DNA of 64,000 nucleotides, from assembly GCF_011089895.1 (NCBI RefSeq), contig NZ_JAANAT010000002.1, positions 186,001 to 250,000 on the forward strand, read 5' to 3'. Of the stretch, positions 1 to 8,588 are shown piece by piece. Under the pieces are notes generated by a model, which saw nothing but the letters and a program-made list of their open reading frames with translations, was not told where the DNA came from and did not search any database. Source of the stretch: Mucilaginibacter inviolabilis (GTDB taxonomy: Bacteria > Bacteroidota > Bacteroidia > Sphingobacteriales > Sphingobacteriaceae). A program made the position numbers and the translations under genes. Position 1 is the first letter of the stretch, and each line of letters begins with the position of its first letter.

Positions 1-2436
1 TATATAAGCAAGTTCCAGAACCTGAAGCGCAAAATTCTCGTCCTGGAATTTGGAGAGTATTTTTCCAAGTGCGTTGACTTTCTCACCACCTTGTTTGTGC
101 AACTGAAAATTTCGCATAAAAAATTCCTTTAGTTTCCCGATAACAGTTTTTGATAACTGGTTTTTCGCATGAAGCTCTAAAAATATCCTTTCACAAGTCA
201 TGTTGGCCATGTAATCATGATACTTCTCCCAATTTTCAATTATTCGGAGATGTTCCGGTTCATCAAAACAGGAAAGCCCATAAAGAACATGAGCCTGCGA
301 AGATGTCCCTTTAAAAAAATCCCCTTCATTCCAATCTATATGGTCATAAATGATCTTTTTTGCCGCTGGAGTTTTGTGTTTCGCGATATTCGATAAGGCT
401 ATCATTTTAACATCAGCAGGATAGTCCTGGTCAAAAACGGTATATAGAAATTCATTGGCTTGCTCGTTACCAATTCGCGCCAAATAGCTCATGGCCCTTT
501 TCCGCAGAGATTGTACCGGAGACCCCAGTTGATTTATCAGGCCATCGACGATTTCTTTTGTGATGGCTGAGGAACAATTCATATTTTCAGAAAGGCAGTA
601 GGCCGCGAGCCAAATCTCACCTTTGACCATACTGATAAGATTAGAGGAATCAGCCAGCAGAGAAGACAGCCCCACCAGGATCATTTCCCATTTTTGCTGG
701 TTCACAAGCCGGTGAATAACGTTATGGTCTTTTTGAAAATCTCTTTTTAAGCCAAAAGCAGCAAAATAATCCAGAAATAAACGATGCCAAAAATAAATTT
801 GGTCATCCGTTGAAATGATTAAGCCGGTTTGTTTAAGGTGATTGACAATGTCTCCAACCGTAAGATTTGCAGGGATTTTCCTTTTGGCTTCCATTTCCAG
901 TTGAATTTCAAGAATAACCTCTTCGGCATCGTCGATGCTCAGGTTAGCGTCACCTGCTTCAGCAATCCTATAAGCAATTGCAGATAAAAACTCGGCAAGC
1001 GTTGCCCAATTTAAATGACCAAATTGTTTTGCCTTGGCCTCTTGCCATTTCTTTACCCGGGTTACGATATCATTAATAATTTTAGTGGCGGTACTGGGCA
1101 GCGATCCTGTTTCTTTAAAGATTGAAATTAGAAAAAGCAAGAGCAATGTGTTACCTGCCTCCGCCTTTAAGTTGTTACTTTCAACCTTGCTTTGAAAGTC
1201 ATAGTAACCATTATCTATATATGCGCGGGTAATTTCTTCGATCTGTTCTTCCGAAATTGGCAGTATCTCAAATATTTCAGAGGGGGTAAACTGTGGGACG
1301 ATATTTGGCCTGGTGGTTACAAAACATTCATGCTTTTGACTGAGATTTTCAATGGCCTGGAATGTCTCTAGCCTTAGCCCTTCGCTAATTTCGTCATATG
1401 CGTCAAGAAGGAAAACAAATTTGTTCTTACCAGCTAAATCCCGGAATGAACTACAGGTATAGCCCCCATTATTCAGCTGGCGCTCTATTAGAAACTCTAG
1501 GTTATAATTGTGGCCTATTTCCCTTAAAGGAATATAAACCGGGATATTAACATCTCTGAAATCTAAGCAGTTTTGTGCATTAAAATAAGTCAGGTATCTC
1601 AATAGCGTAGTTTTACCCGCACCTGTGTTCCCCACAAATACTTTGATATTGAGGTTGTATTCTCTTTGTATTTGCGTAAGCTTAATTGAATTTTCCCTGT
1701 CATACCGTTCTTTTACTGCCAGGTAATGCTTAAAAGTCAAATGATGGTGCGGGTTTATCTTTTGAATTTCCAGATTGTTGATTGCCTGAAAGTTATTAAT
1801 TGGGAGGTGCCAATTGGTAAATTGATCTCGGATATTTTGCAGGTAAATTCTAAAATCCGATAAAATCAACATGTTTTTATTTACCTGCATGTTAAACTCA
1901 TCCTCTTGAGTAATTCCGATGGATCCCGCATAGTTTAGGTTACTCAGAATTTCGAAATGGGATTTGAGGGCCTGGTTATCCCTCCCTAAAAGACCAACGA
2001 GGTGATCCAGCTTATTTTGCAGGCTTTCTATGCTATCAGAATAAAACAAAAGAACATTGACATCAAAAACTTTGATCTCTGTACCGTTGGTCATCATTAA
2101 AAAGTTCCGGCCAACGCTGTTAGCGTAAGAACGTAATTGCCCAAAATGATCATTGATATTTTCAGAGGGAGCTTTGCTGTCTATAATAAACCTTGGTTCA
2201 TCGATATTTCCATCCAGACAAATAACAAAATCCGGCCGGTGAGTCAGGCCTTTTGAGCCACCCTTTTCTGTATTGACACCGGAATGCAAATCCCTGGCTG
2301 GATAGTGTTCCTCCGGTTTTATTTCATTTAAAGAATACCCTAAGTAATTCTGCAACAAGGGCAATATAAAGTCCTGACTTACTTCGGCTTCGTTATTAAA
2401 TTTCAACCCCGCAAATTGGTCGAGCAGTTTTCCCAT
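1..2436 (-). CDS. HsdR_N-like PD-(D/E)xK nuclease fused to NACHT/STAND ATPase (partial, C-terminus off the window)
   Basis: The open frame runs from an ATG at 2436 to the window edge without a stop, giving 812 codons of an incomplete protein. Residues about 1-100 resemble the N-terminal nuclease domain of type I restriction HsdR: D69 (RPDF) followed by D86-S87-K88 in FIIDSKAP fits a PD-(D/E)xK site. A NACHT/STAND ATPase follows, with Walker A GNTGAGKTT at about 269-277 and Walker B LLDAYDE at about 343-349. The remaining C-terminal part is helical and looks HEAT-like. Nuclease-NACHT proteins are known bacterial NLR-like antiphage sensors in which the C-terminal repeats sense and the N-terminal domain kills or cuts, so that role is inferred here. 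The ATG lies just after an out-of-frame stop of the broken upstream frame. The gene is AT-rich compared with the ICE to its right. Confidence 0.8.
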   Translation of the reverse strand, partial: MGKLLDQFAGLKFNNEAEVSQDFILPLLQNYLGYSLNEIKPEEHYPARDLHSGVNTEKGGSKGLTHRPDFVICLDGNIDEPRFIIDSKAPSENINDHFGQLRSYANSVGRNFLMMTNGTEIKVFDVNVLLFYSDSIESLQNKLDHLVGLLGRDNQALKSHFEILSNLNYAGSIGITQEDEFNMQVNKNMLILSDFRIYLQNIRDQFTNWHLPINNFQAINNLEIQKINPHHHLTFKHYLAVKERYDRENSIKLTQIQREYNLNIKVFVGNTGAGKTTLLRYLTYFNAQNCLDFRDVNIPVYIPLREIGHNYNLEFLIERQLNNGGYTCSSFRDLAGKNKFVFLLDAYDEISEGLRLETFQAIENLSQKHECFVTTRPNIVPQFTPSEIFEILPISEEQIEEITRAYIDNGYYDFQSKVESNNLKAEAGNTLLLLFLISIFKETGSLPSTATKIINDIVTRVKKWQEAKAKQFGHLNWATLAEFLSAIAYRIAEAGDANLSIDDAEEVILEIQLEMEAKRKIPANLTVGDIVNHLKQTGLIISTDDQIYFWHRLFLDYFAAFGLKRDFQKDHNVIHRLVNQQKWEMILVGLSSLLADSSNLISMVKGEIWLAAYCLSENMNCSSAITKEIVDGLINQLGSPVQSLRKRAMSYLARIGNEQANEFLYTVFDQDYPADVKMIALSNIAKHKTPAAKKIIYDHIDWNEGDFFKGTSSQAHVLYGLSCFDEPEHLRIIENWEKYHDYMANMTCERIFLELHAKNQLSKTVIGKLKEFFMRNFQLHKQGGEKVNALGKILSKFQDENFALQVLELAYI

Positions 2437-2672
2437 TTATATAAATATCGGAAAATTTCCGATAGGCGAATTGTTACTTGCCATAAATTCAAGAAACTCG
2501 TCGCCATTTGGATTTTATCCAATGTTTCAATTTTACACTTTATATGATTCGAATTCAGCAGACCCATTAAAATCTTGACAGAATCTATTTCCGATAAAGT
2601 ACTATTGGAATAAGGTGCGGGATCTCCATTTTTGATACTGAAGGGATTTGTTAACGGTGTTCTCTTTTTCAC
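2403..2672 (-). pseudogene. Small frame upstream of the NACHT gene, possibly a frameshifted DUF4365-like N-terminus
   Basis: An 89-codon frame starts at a GTG (2672) and overlaps the NACHT gene start. Its first 55 or so residues look like genuine coding sequence. After about 2510 the downstream residues make better sense in another frame, which reads NGDEFLEFMASNNSPIGNFP and stops directly before the NACHT ATG at 2436. One missing base near 2510-2511 would join the two halves as KIETLDKIPNGDEFLEF, reminiscent of the DKIPNxDGxIEL region of DUF4365-type domains (recalled, not searched). It could be the remnant of an alternative effector domain replaced by the HsdR_N-like one, or a real short gene. 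Confidence 0.35.
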
Positions 2673-2756
2673 AAATTAGGTAAAGAGATATGTTTGAAGC
2701 CATTAAGAATCAACATCAAATCATAATAATTAACGATTATTAATTAAACATTTCGC

Positions 2757-4970
2757 TTATTCGAGGGTATCGTAAAGCTTACAATTAAATTGGGTTAAGA
2801 TGGGTTGAATGGGACAAGCGATACTAATTGATCCGCTTGCGGCAAATATGATCCCAAAGGCAATTCCTTTTTCGTTAAAAATCAATGCCCCTGAATCCCC
2901 CGGTTGGGAGAATGGTCGACCATCCTCGCTTTCTATCAGTATAACTTCTCTAAAGGCGCGCTTACGATTTGTATTGTAGCTTACCTGCATAGTACCGTTT
3001 ACCGCCAATACTTTTCCTTTGGTTAGGCCGCTACCGCTACCATATTTGTAAACCATGGAATTTATTTCAGGTGTCGAATAGCCAACGATAGTTAGCTGCT
3101 TTTGCCGGAAAGGGATTTTTGAAGAAAATCTAATGCCCGGGTCAAGTATCGCTATAGCAGCATCGATTAAATTCACATCTGAAAAATCTGATCCTGCCTT
3201 GATACCAGATAAGCGTACACTATCATAAAGTTTACCAATTCTCATCTGATCTTGTCCATCGATCCCCAATGCAGCAATGTAGTTTGTTGTTTTCGATGGT
3301 TCTCCTAAAACGTGGCTGGTAGATAAAATAACGGTTTGGCCGTCGGGTAGGGTTAAAAAGCACCCCAGTGTCCCTTGCCCTCCATCACTCAACGTTATAT
3401 TTCTAATGGCAACCCCGGGTCCTAAAGTTGCCCTTTTTTTAATATTCGACCTAGTAGCATCAGCATATTCTTGCATATTATTCTCGAATTTTTGTTCTAA
3501 AAGATATTTTACCGGAACTTTCATAAATTCTTGGTATTCCTTGAACATTTCGGGTATTGATTTTGAATTTAAAAATACCATATAAAACGGTTCTTTATCG
3601 GGCCCTGAAACAATACATCCAGTGAAATTCCTGCTTTTGGCCAGTACTGTTTCAAATTCTGGTCTATTATTTTCTGCGAATGCCTTTGGGGTCAACGGTT
3701 GACTTAACTTTGTATTACTCACATAAAAATCATTTGTCCACAGCTTTTTACCGGTGGAATCCTTTTTATTGGCATTATAAGGGGCCTCTGTTTTGCCAGT
3801 CAAATCTTTAATAACCGGCGTGGGACCGTGCCTGACAATCACATCATCATAATCTCCTGGAGGGGGGTTGTTTTCTGTCTTAAAAGTCACCCGGTAGCCA
3901 CCGCTTTCTTTTCGTGTAACGTTTATTTTTCCCTGGATATAACTTACATCGCCAAATTCCATAACTAATTTAACAGCAAACCTATTCAATATGGAGGATT
4001 GCGTAGATAAATAAGAAGGAGTCATTGCGTTAAGCGTTACTTTCGTGTTTTTTTTGAGATTGTCTTTTATGTAATTTTCTAATTGTTCAGGAATGTCTAA
4101 TTCGCTATACTTTTCGAGTAAGTAATCAGAAGCTTCGTCAAAATCAGGCGGTGCGTTTTTTTCAATTTCAATTAGGGCGTTATTAAGATCCGGAAAATTT
4201 TCAGATAGAAGCTTCTCAGTAAATTCTTTCTGCTTAAAATCTTTAAGTGTTAGTCTTAAGGTGTCCATCAAACCGCCATCTCCGCATCCACTCACTAAGT
4301 ATTCACGAACTTTCTGGGAATTTTTACCTGATTTTTGGTGAAGACCATTGTCAGTCCAATATAAACTCATAGCCAAATTTTCTATTGGTATTTCTTCTCC
4401 AAAGCCCACTGCAAGAATTACACATTCGAAAAAAAAGTGTTTATTCCCTTTATTTGAAAGTAATTTGACACCTTTAGTTGATTTTCTAATAGCATTGATT
4501 TCAACATCAGTTTTTACATCAATCAAACCAACCACTAACTTCCATTCATCCTCTATTTGCTTGATAACATTAACGGTTGTATCTGCTTTCCAATTTAAAA
4601 AGGGAAGATCAGTTTCGAAAGTCCCACTTCCTTCGTTCGGCCAGTCATATATATTGGGGTGAATATATCTAGTGGTATTTCCTCTTTGAATGGGCATTAG
4701 GAGTTCTTCTGTTTCAAATAATGTTACGCTACAACCTTTTGAAGATGCTGCGGCTGCGGCTGTCATACCTGCAAGTCCACCGCCTACAATTCCTATTTTC
4801 GACTTTTCATTAATTTTTCCTTCTTCGAATAATGCACAAACTAAGTTTAAAGCTCGATTCTGCTGAGAGTGAAAGGTTACTCGTTTTGCATAACAGCCCA
4901 ATGTATAAACTCCTGGATACTCAACTACTGTAGATTGTTCAAATATTAGCTCACTTGCAGATTCGTCCAT
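2757..4970 (-). CDS. Fusion of FAD/NAD(P)-binding oxidoreductase-like domain and trypsin-like serine protease
   Basis: The 737-residue protein has two recognisable parts. A Rossmann dinucleotide-binding fold has GGGLAG at 63-68 followed by an acidic strand end (VTLFETEE), and there is a second glycine-rich segment, SGCGDGGL, near 230. The C-terminal part, about 515-737, is a chymotrypsin-fold protease with a complete-looking triad: H553 in STSHVLG, D603 in NLIDAAIAI and S693 in QPGDSGALIF. No signal peptide is evident, so it should act in the cytoplasm. Proteases of this fold occur as effectors in bacterial NLR-like conflict systems. Here the redox-type domain could be a sensor or a second effector. 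It is transcribed in the same direction as, and upstream of, the nuclease-NACHT gene, and its own -7 box is seen at 4993-5000. I know of no named family with this exact architecture. Confidence 0.8.
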   Translation of the reverse strand: MDESASELIFEQSTVVEYPGVYTLGCYAKRVTFHSQQNRALNLVCALFEEGKINEKSKIGIVGGGLAGMTAAAAASSKGCSVTLFETEELLMPIQRGNTTRYIHPNIYDWPNEGSGTFETDLPFLNWKADTTVNVIKQIEDEWKLVVGLIDVKTDVEINAIRKSTKGVKLLSNKGNKHFFFECVILAVGFGEEIPIENLAMSLYWTDNGLHQKSGKNSQKVREYLVSGCGDGGLMDTLRLTLKDFKQKEFTEKLLSENFPDLNNALIEIEKNAPPDFDEASDYLLEKYSELDIPEQLENYIKDNLKKNTKVTLNAMTPSYLSTQSSILNRFAVKLVMEFGDVSYIQGKINVTRKESGGYRVTFKTENNPPPGDYDDVIVRHGPTPVIKDLTGKTEAPYNANKKDSTGKKLWTNDFYVSNTKLSQPLTPKAFAENNRPEFETVLAKSRNFTGCIVSGPDKEPFYMVFLNSKSIPEMFKEYQEFMKVPVKYLLEQKFENNMQEYADATRSNIKKRATLGPGVAIRNITLSDGGQGTLGCFLTLPDGQTVILSTSHVLGEPSKTTNYIAALGIDGQDQMRIGKLYDSVRLSGIKAGSDFSDVNLIDAAIAILDPGIRFSSKIPFRQKQLTIVGYSTPEINSMVYKYGSGSGLTKGKVLAVNGTMQVSYNTNRKRAFREVILIESEDGRPFSQPGDSGALIFNEKGIAFGIIFAASGSISIACPIQPILTQFNCKLYDTLE

Positions 4971-4992
4971 TTATTGTGATCGTTTAGTTAGT

Positions 4993-5000
4993 CAAATATA
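4993..5000 (-). promoter_or_regulatory. Bacteroidetes-type -7 promoter box upstream of the FAD-protease gene
   Basis: On the minus strand the sequence reads TATATTTG, an exact TAnnTTTG match, ending about 22 nt before the ATG at 4970. No clear TTTG -33 element is seen at the usual 19-21 nt spacing, so only the -7 part is supported. It implies a short leader and a transcript that may continue into the NACHT gene. Confidence 0.45.
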
Positions 5001-5256
5001 ATAATTACGGTACAAGCGTATTAAAGAATCATGACTTCAGGTTTTAAAAATACTCTTTAACCCATCTTTAAATTCATAAATAGCTAAATTTCAACAATTA
5101 AATTATACTTAACATTTAAGTAAAAAACATTTTTAGGTGGCCGAATTGGTGTCCTGAATGCTTTATTCGTAAGATTGACGTGAACTGGAGTAAAAAAAAA
5201 TCTATAAATCAGAGACTACAAACAAAACACTTGTTTTAACTGCATTATCTTCATTT

Positions 5257-5296
5257 AATAGACAAAGCAAAGCATGAATAGACAAAGCAAAGCATG
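5257..5296. repeat. Tandem 20-bp direct repeat near the ICE end
   Basis: The unit AATAGACAAAGCAAAGCATG occurs twice back to back without mismatch. It lies about 250 bp outside the tRNA fragment. It could be a recombination-directionality or integrase arm site left by an earlier element, or simply a slippage duplication. Confidence 0.9.
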
Positions 5297-5504
5297 TTTT
5301 ACCCTTGTTTTACTTTTCACAAAAAGCCGAATTAAGTTAAAACTTATTAACAAATCTTTCGCCGACCTCTTGCATACAACTTATCAATTTCGATATAATC
5401 AAAATACTGATAATCAATTATTTAATGATTGTTGATATTTGTATATTAAATGATTCCCTCACTTCATTTAAGCCAAATAAGGTTTAATATGATGCGATAA
5501 ATCA

Positions 5505-5536
5505 CAAAAAAAGCACTTACAGTTCCGTAAGTGCTT
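5505..5536 (-). terminator. Rho-independent terminator of the tRNA-Ala locus
   Basis: AAGCACTTAC and GTAAGTGCTT form a perfect 10-bp stem with a 6-nt loop, followed on the minus strand by a T run. It lies 8 nt beyond the 3' end of the tRNA fragment, which marks this side as the original chromosomal 3' flank of the tRNA gene. Confidence 0.85.
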
Positions 5537-5544
5537 GATAATCA

Positions 5545-5586
5545 GTGGAGAATATCGGAGTCGAACCGATGACCTCTTGCATGCCA
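5545..5586 (-). other. tRNA-Ala(GGC) 3' fragment: probable ICE attachment site
   Basis: Read on the minus strand this is the 3' half of a class I tRNA. It starts in the anticodon loop (TGGCA, anticodon GGC) and continues with the 3' anticodon stem, variable loop AGGTC, a perfect T arm ATCGG-TTCGACT-CCGAT, acceptor strand ATTCTCC and discriminator A. The 5' half is absent: upstream bases do not pair with the anticodon stem, so homology ends exactly in the anticodon loop. Together with the adjacent tyrosine integrase this is the expected scar of integration into a tRNA 3' end. The reconstituted tRNA should lie at the other ICE end. Confidence 0.8.
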
Positions 5587-5790
5587 TACGGGATTTTGAA
5601 AAATTCAACCAATTACAAAAATAATTCAAATATCTAATTATCAATTATTTAACGACATTTTTATGACAATATTTTTCGGTTTTAATTAGCTTTTTTATTA
5701 CATTTGTTTTATCACAGCTTTATCACGACAGGTAAATGATAGAGCACTTGCATACATACACGCATACAAAAAAACATTAAAACCGATCGT

Positions 5791-7080
5791 ATGGAGATTG
5801 TTGTAAAACCAGTCCTTTGGACTTACAGAGAGATAATTGAAACCGATAAAAATTATGTTATCGGAGAGCATGAGGTACGGATAAGGATGATGCAAAACCG
5901 CGTACCTAAATATATGACCACGGGCTTTAGCTGCTCAGTTGAAAACTGGGATGAAGATAATAGCAGGCCAAAAACCTCACATCCTAAATTCCTTGAACTG
6001 TCTGCCAGGATCAAAAAGATCGCTGATGATATTGATTACGAAATAAAAACTGCCGAGAAGGCAAACCGCCCGATCACACATGTAGAAATTAAGGCAAATC
6101 TTACCAATCGCATTCAGCTGGCAGCAGCCCCTGAAAAACCGAATAAGATATTGGCTTATATCCAGTCTATCATTGATTATTACGAGTCGGTTGATAATCC
6201 GGGTTATGCTAACGTTTTTTATAATAACAAATTAACGGTTAAGAAATTGTTAAAGGATAAGGATAAGATGTTTTTAGCGTTTACCAAATCGGATCATGAG
6301 GCCTATGAAAAACAGATTTCAGGCTGCACTGAATCAACCCGGAGCCATTATTTACGAACCTATTACCGCGTTTGGAATTTAGCGATTGCCGACGGTTTGT
6401 GTAATAAAGATCATCATCCTAAGAAGTACATTAAATTTAAAGCTTATAAAAGGATCAGGACTAAAAAGCGTTCGATCAAACTCGATTACTGGGAAAGGAT
6501 CCTCAACCTGAAACCGGCAAAAGAGACCCGCATCTACCGTTCACACCTGCTCATGCGCTTCATGTACTACGCCAGGGGTATGAACTTTAACGATATGATG
6601 AAACTCAAGAAAGAGAATTTTGTCAATAACGGTATTGTTTACAAGCGGTCGAAAAATAAACGCAACTATGATTTTGAATTGCATCCGGAGGCCATAAAGG
6701 TGATCCAGATATTTGAGCAGTATCCTGACCAGTCGGATGCCGGGTATATCTTTCCTTTTATTATGAAGGAACATGACACCGCGAAGAAAATTGATGTCCG
6801 GATAGATTCTGCATTAAAGGATTTCAATGAAGATTCAAAGGCAATGGCGGAGGCCATTGGCTGGAAAAAACAGTTTACCTCGAATGCTTTAAGGCATGGT
6901 TTTGCGAGCCATCTGAATGAAGCGGATGTGGACATTAAAATTATACAGGAGGCGATGGGCCACGAAACCCAGGCCGATACACGCATTTATTTGGCTGATA
7001 TTGAAGACAGCATCATTACTGAAGCCATTAATGGCGCACTGATCAAACCGGGAGCAAAAAAGAAACGGGAAGCTGCCTGA
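5791..7080 (+). CDS. int: Tyrosine recombinase/integrase of the ICE
   Basis: The 429-residue protein has the Bacteroidetes phage-integrase layout: an N-terminal arm-binding region, a SAM-like core-binding domain (about 130-215) and a C-terminal catalytic domain. Catalytic features include the first arginine in RFMYYARGMNF (about 257-267), ALRHGFASHL (box II, with the first His of HxxR replaced as is common in this group), the MGHETQ segment and the nucleophile tyrosine in TRIYLAD. It lies about 200 bp from the tRNA-Ala fragment and reads into the element. It should catalyse excision and insertion at that tRNA, presumably with the excisionase-like protein encoded at 8236. Confidence 0.93.
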   Translation: MEIVVKPVLWTYREIIETDKNYVIGEHEVRIRMMQNRVPKYMTTGFSCSVENWDEDNSRPKTSHPKFLELSARIKKIADDIDYEIKTAEKANRPITHVEIKANLTNRIQLAAAPEKPNKILAYIQSIIDYYESVDNPGYANVFYNNKLTVKKLLKDKDKMFLAFTKSDHEAYEKQISGCTESTRSHYLRTYYRVWNLAIADGLCNKDHHPKKYIKFKAYKRIRTKKRSIKLDYWERILNLKPAKETRIYRSHLLMRFMYYARGMNFNDMMKLKKENFVNNGIVYKRSKNKRNYDFELHPEAIKVIQIFEQYPDQSDAGYIFPFIMKEHDTAKKIDVRIDSALKDFNEDSKAMAEAIGWKKQFTSNALRHGFASHLNEADVDIKIIQEAMGHETQADTRIYLADIEDSIITEAINGALIKPGAKKKREAA

Positions 7081-7127
7081 TGGAAAACTTCAGGAAGGTT
7101 TTCCCATCTTTGGTAATATTTTATTAA

Positions 7128-8234
7128 ATGCCCGAATTTCTTCAGCATAAAAAAACGAACTCGATCATCAGCGCGAAAGACCGCAGGATCGTGTACTTCA
7201 GCTATGAGGACTTTATCGATAAAATTGTAAAAAGGCACCATTGTTTTATTTGCGGCATATCGCCGAAAAGAAAGACCTTTAACAATGAACATGTGATACC
7301 CAACTGGATCTTGCGGAGCTATGGCACGCCGGCATCCTTTATGATCCTGCCCAATCAGACTACTATAAAACATACTAAATATACGGTCCCGTGTTGTGCT
7401 GACTGCAATACGGAATTGGGTAAAACACTGGAGATACCGGTGAGTACCTTATTAAAGAAAAGTTATGATGAGGTTTGCGCGGAGTTGGAAAGAGATGAAA
7501 GATTGTATCTAAAGCTCTTTCATTGGGTCGCCTTGCTATTTTTCAAGACGCATTTAAAAGACACTTATTTACCAATAGAGAGGGATAAAAGAAAGACGTC
7601 GGGAACCATTGCAGAAACGTATTGCTGGCATGAGATGTATCATGTGCATAGTATCGTCAGGCATCATTATTCCGGCGCCAAAATAAATGACAAGGTTTAT
7701 GGGACCATTGTAGTTTATGAAGCATTGGTAGAAACCGAAGAGGAAGAATTTGACTATCTGGATAACCTGAACAGTCAGATCGTTATGGTTAAGGTGGGAA
7801 AAATTGTGATCCTGGCTGTGCTGAATGACAGCAGGTATTGCATGGCTTGTTACAAAACCATGCTAAATAAAATTACCGGGCCGCTCAATTCCGTACAGAT
7901 CCGCGAACTGTTCGCCCGTTTCCGTTATTTGAATATGAACATTAAAAAGCGCCCTGCCTACTACACTTTGATCGATCCGGGCAAAAGATATCACATCCGT
8001 GCGCGAATGCCGAAGAAAATCGAGATCTTAAAGCAACATGAAGAGCATATATCCCTGTTTAAATTGATGCGACTGTATATCGGCGATCTTATGCCGCCTG
8101 AGTTGGAGAACCGGGAACAGTTTTTAAAAGACCTGGAAGAAGGCCGGGCGCAATACCTGTTTGACTGCGATTTTAATTTTTTCCAGCATCTGAGTTTTCA
8201 GGAAAAAAAGAAAAAGGAAGCGATAAAAGTTTAA
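7128..8234 (+). CDS. HNH-type nuclease domain protein
   Basis: A 368-residue protein. Near its N-terminus it has a zinc-supported HNH signature: C39-x2-C42, E54-H55 in NNEHVIP, and CCADCN ending in N94. The rest is mixed, with no membrane segment and a lysine-rich C-terminus. The family resembles HNH_5-type endonucleases. It lies directly after the integrase and is convergent with the excisionase-like gene (1 bp between stops). No intron or intein is interrupted, so a homing role is unlikely; a defence or restriction cargo role is possible but not shown. A weak TAnnTTTG-like box (CATCTTTG) precedes it. Confidence 0.7.
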   Translation: MPEFLQHKKTNSIISAKDRRIVYFSYEDFIDKIVKRHHCFICGISPKRKTFNNEHVIPNWILRSYGTPASFMILPNQTTIKHTKYTVPCCADCNTELGKTLEIPVSTLLKKSYDEVCAELERDERLYLKLFHWVALLFFKTHLKDTYLPIERDKRKTSGTIAETYCWHEMYHVHSIVRHHYSGAKINDKVYGTIVVYEALVETEEEEFDYLDNLNSQIVMVKVGKIVILAVLNDSRYCMACYKTMLNKITGPLNSVQIRELFARFRYLNMNIKKRPAYYTLIDPGKRYHIRARMPKKIEILKQHEEHISLFKLMRLYIGDLMPPELENREQFLKDLEEGRAQYLFDCDFNFFQHLSFQEKKKKEAIKV

Positions 8235-8235
8235 A

Positions 8236-8502
8236 TTAAAGTGTGGTGTATTTTGATTTAGATAAATACTCATCTATTTCTTCTGCATTATAAAAACAGA
8301 CCCCGCCTAATTTGGTAAAGGGAATTTTTTTACGGTTACGAAGGGTTTGTAAGGTTACTTCTGAAATACCTAATAATTCAACGACTTCATGTGTCTTCAG
8401 CCATTTCTTAGGTTGCTTGATGTTCAATAAATTCTCTATATCTGCTAATAACCGCAACCGGAATTTTTCCAGGTCATCGGCAGTTAATATTTGTACGTCC
8501 AT
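8236..8502 (-). CDS. Excisionase-like winged-HTH protein (HTH_17/MerR type)
   Basis: Starting at the ATG at 8502 the protein has 88 residues. The C-terminal half reads WLKTHEVVELLGISEVTLQT followed by KIPFTKLGGVCFY, the classic DNA-binding domain of small Xis-like proteins in Bacteroidetes ICEs. A start at 8520 is also open. The position beside int supports a role in recombination directionality. It could also regulate transfer operons. Confidence 0.75.
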   Translation of the reverse strand: MDVQILTADDLEKFRLRLLADIENLLNIKQPKKWLKTHEVVELLGISEVTLQTLRNRKKIPFTKLGGVCFYNAEEIDEYLSKSKYTTL

Positions 8503-8588
8503 GATCAATAAGATTTTCAATTAAGGAAGCGTAAGGGTTACCGTTGCGGTTACGCCCGCAGGTCAGCCTGCGTTTAAAATTCAAGTTT

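Larger units (their letters stand above)
4971..5790. other. Non-coding junction between the defence module and the ICE
   Basis: This 820-bp AT-rich stretch has no convincing gene. It holds the FAD-protease promoter, a 20-bp tandem direct repeat (5257-5296), a strong terminator (5505-5536) and a 3' fragment of a tRNA-Ala gene (5545-5586). The segment 5587-5790 leads into the integrase and presumably contains integrase arm sites. The short frames crossing it lack ribosome binding sites and recognisable content. Confidence 0.7.

Noticed and set aside
4348..4662. 104-codon plus-strand frame
   Set aside because: It is antisense to the dinucleotide-binding part of the FAD-protease gene and has no ribosome binding site or family features.
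5545..5630. Complete tRNA-Ala gene
   Set aside because: Bases upstream of the anticodon loop do not pair with the 3' anticodon stem and no D arm or 5' acceptor strand is present.
7128..8234. Homing endonuclease of an intron
   Set aside because: No interrupted gene or intron structure surrounds it; it stands between complete int and xis-like genes.
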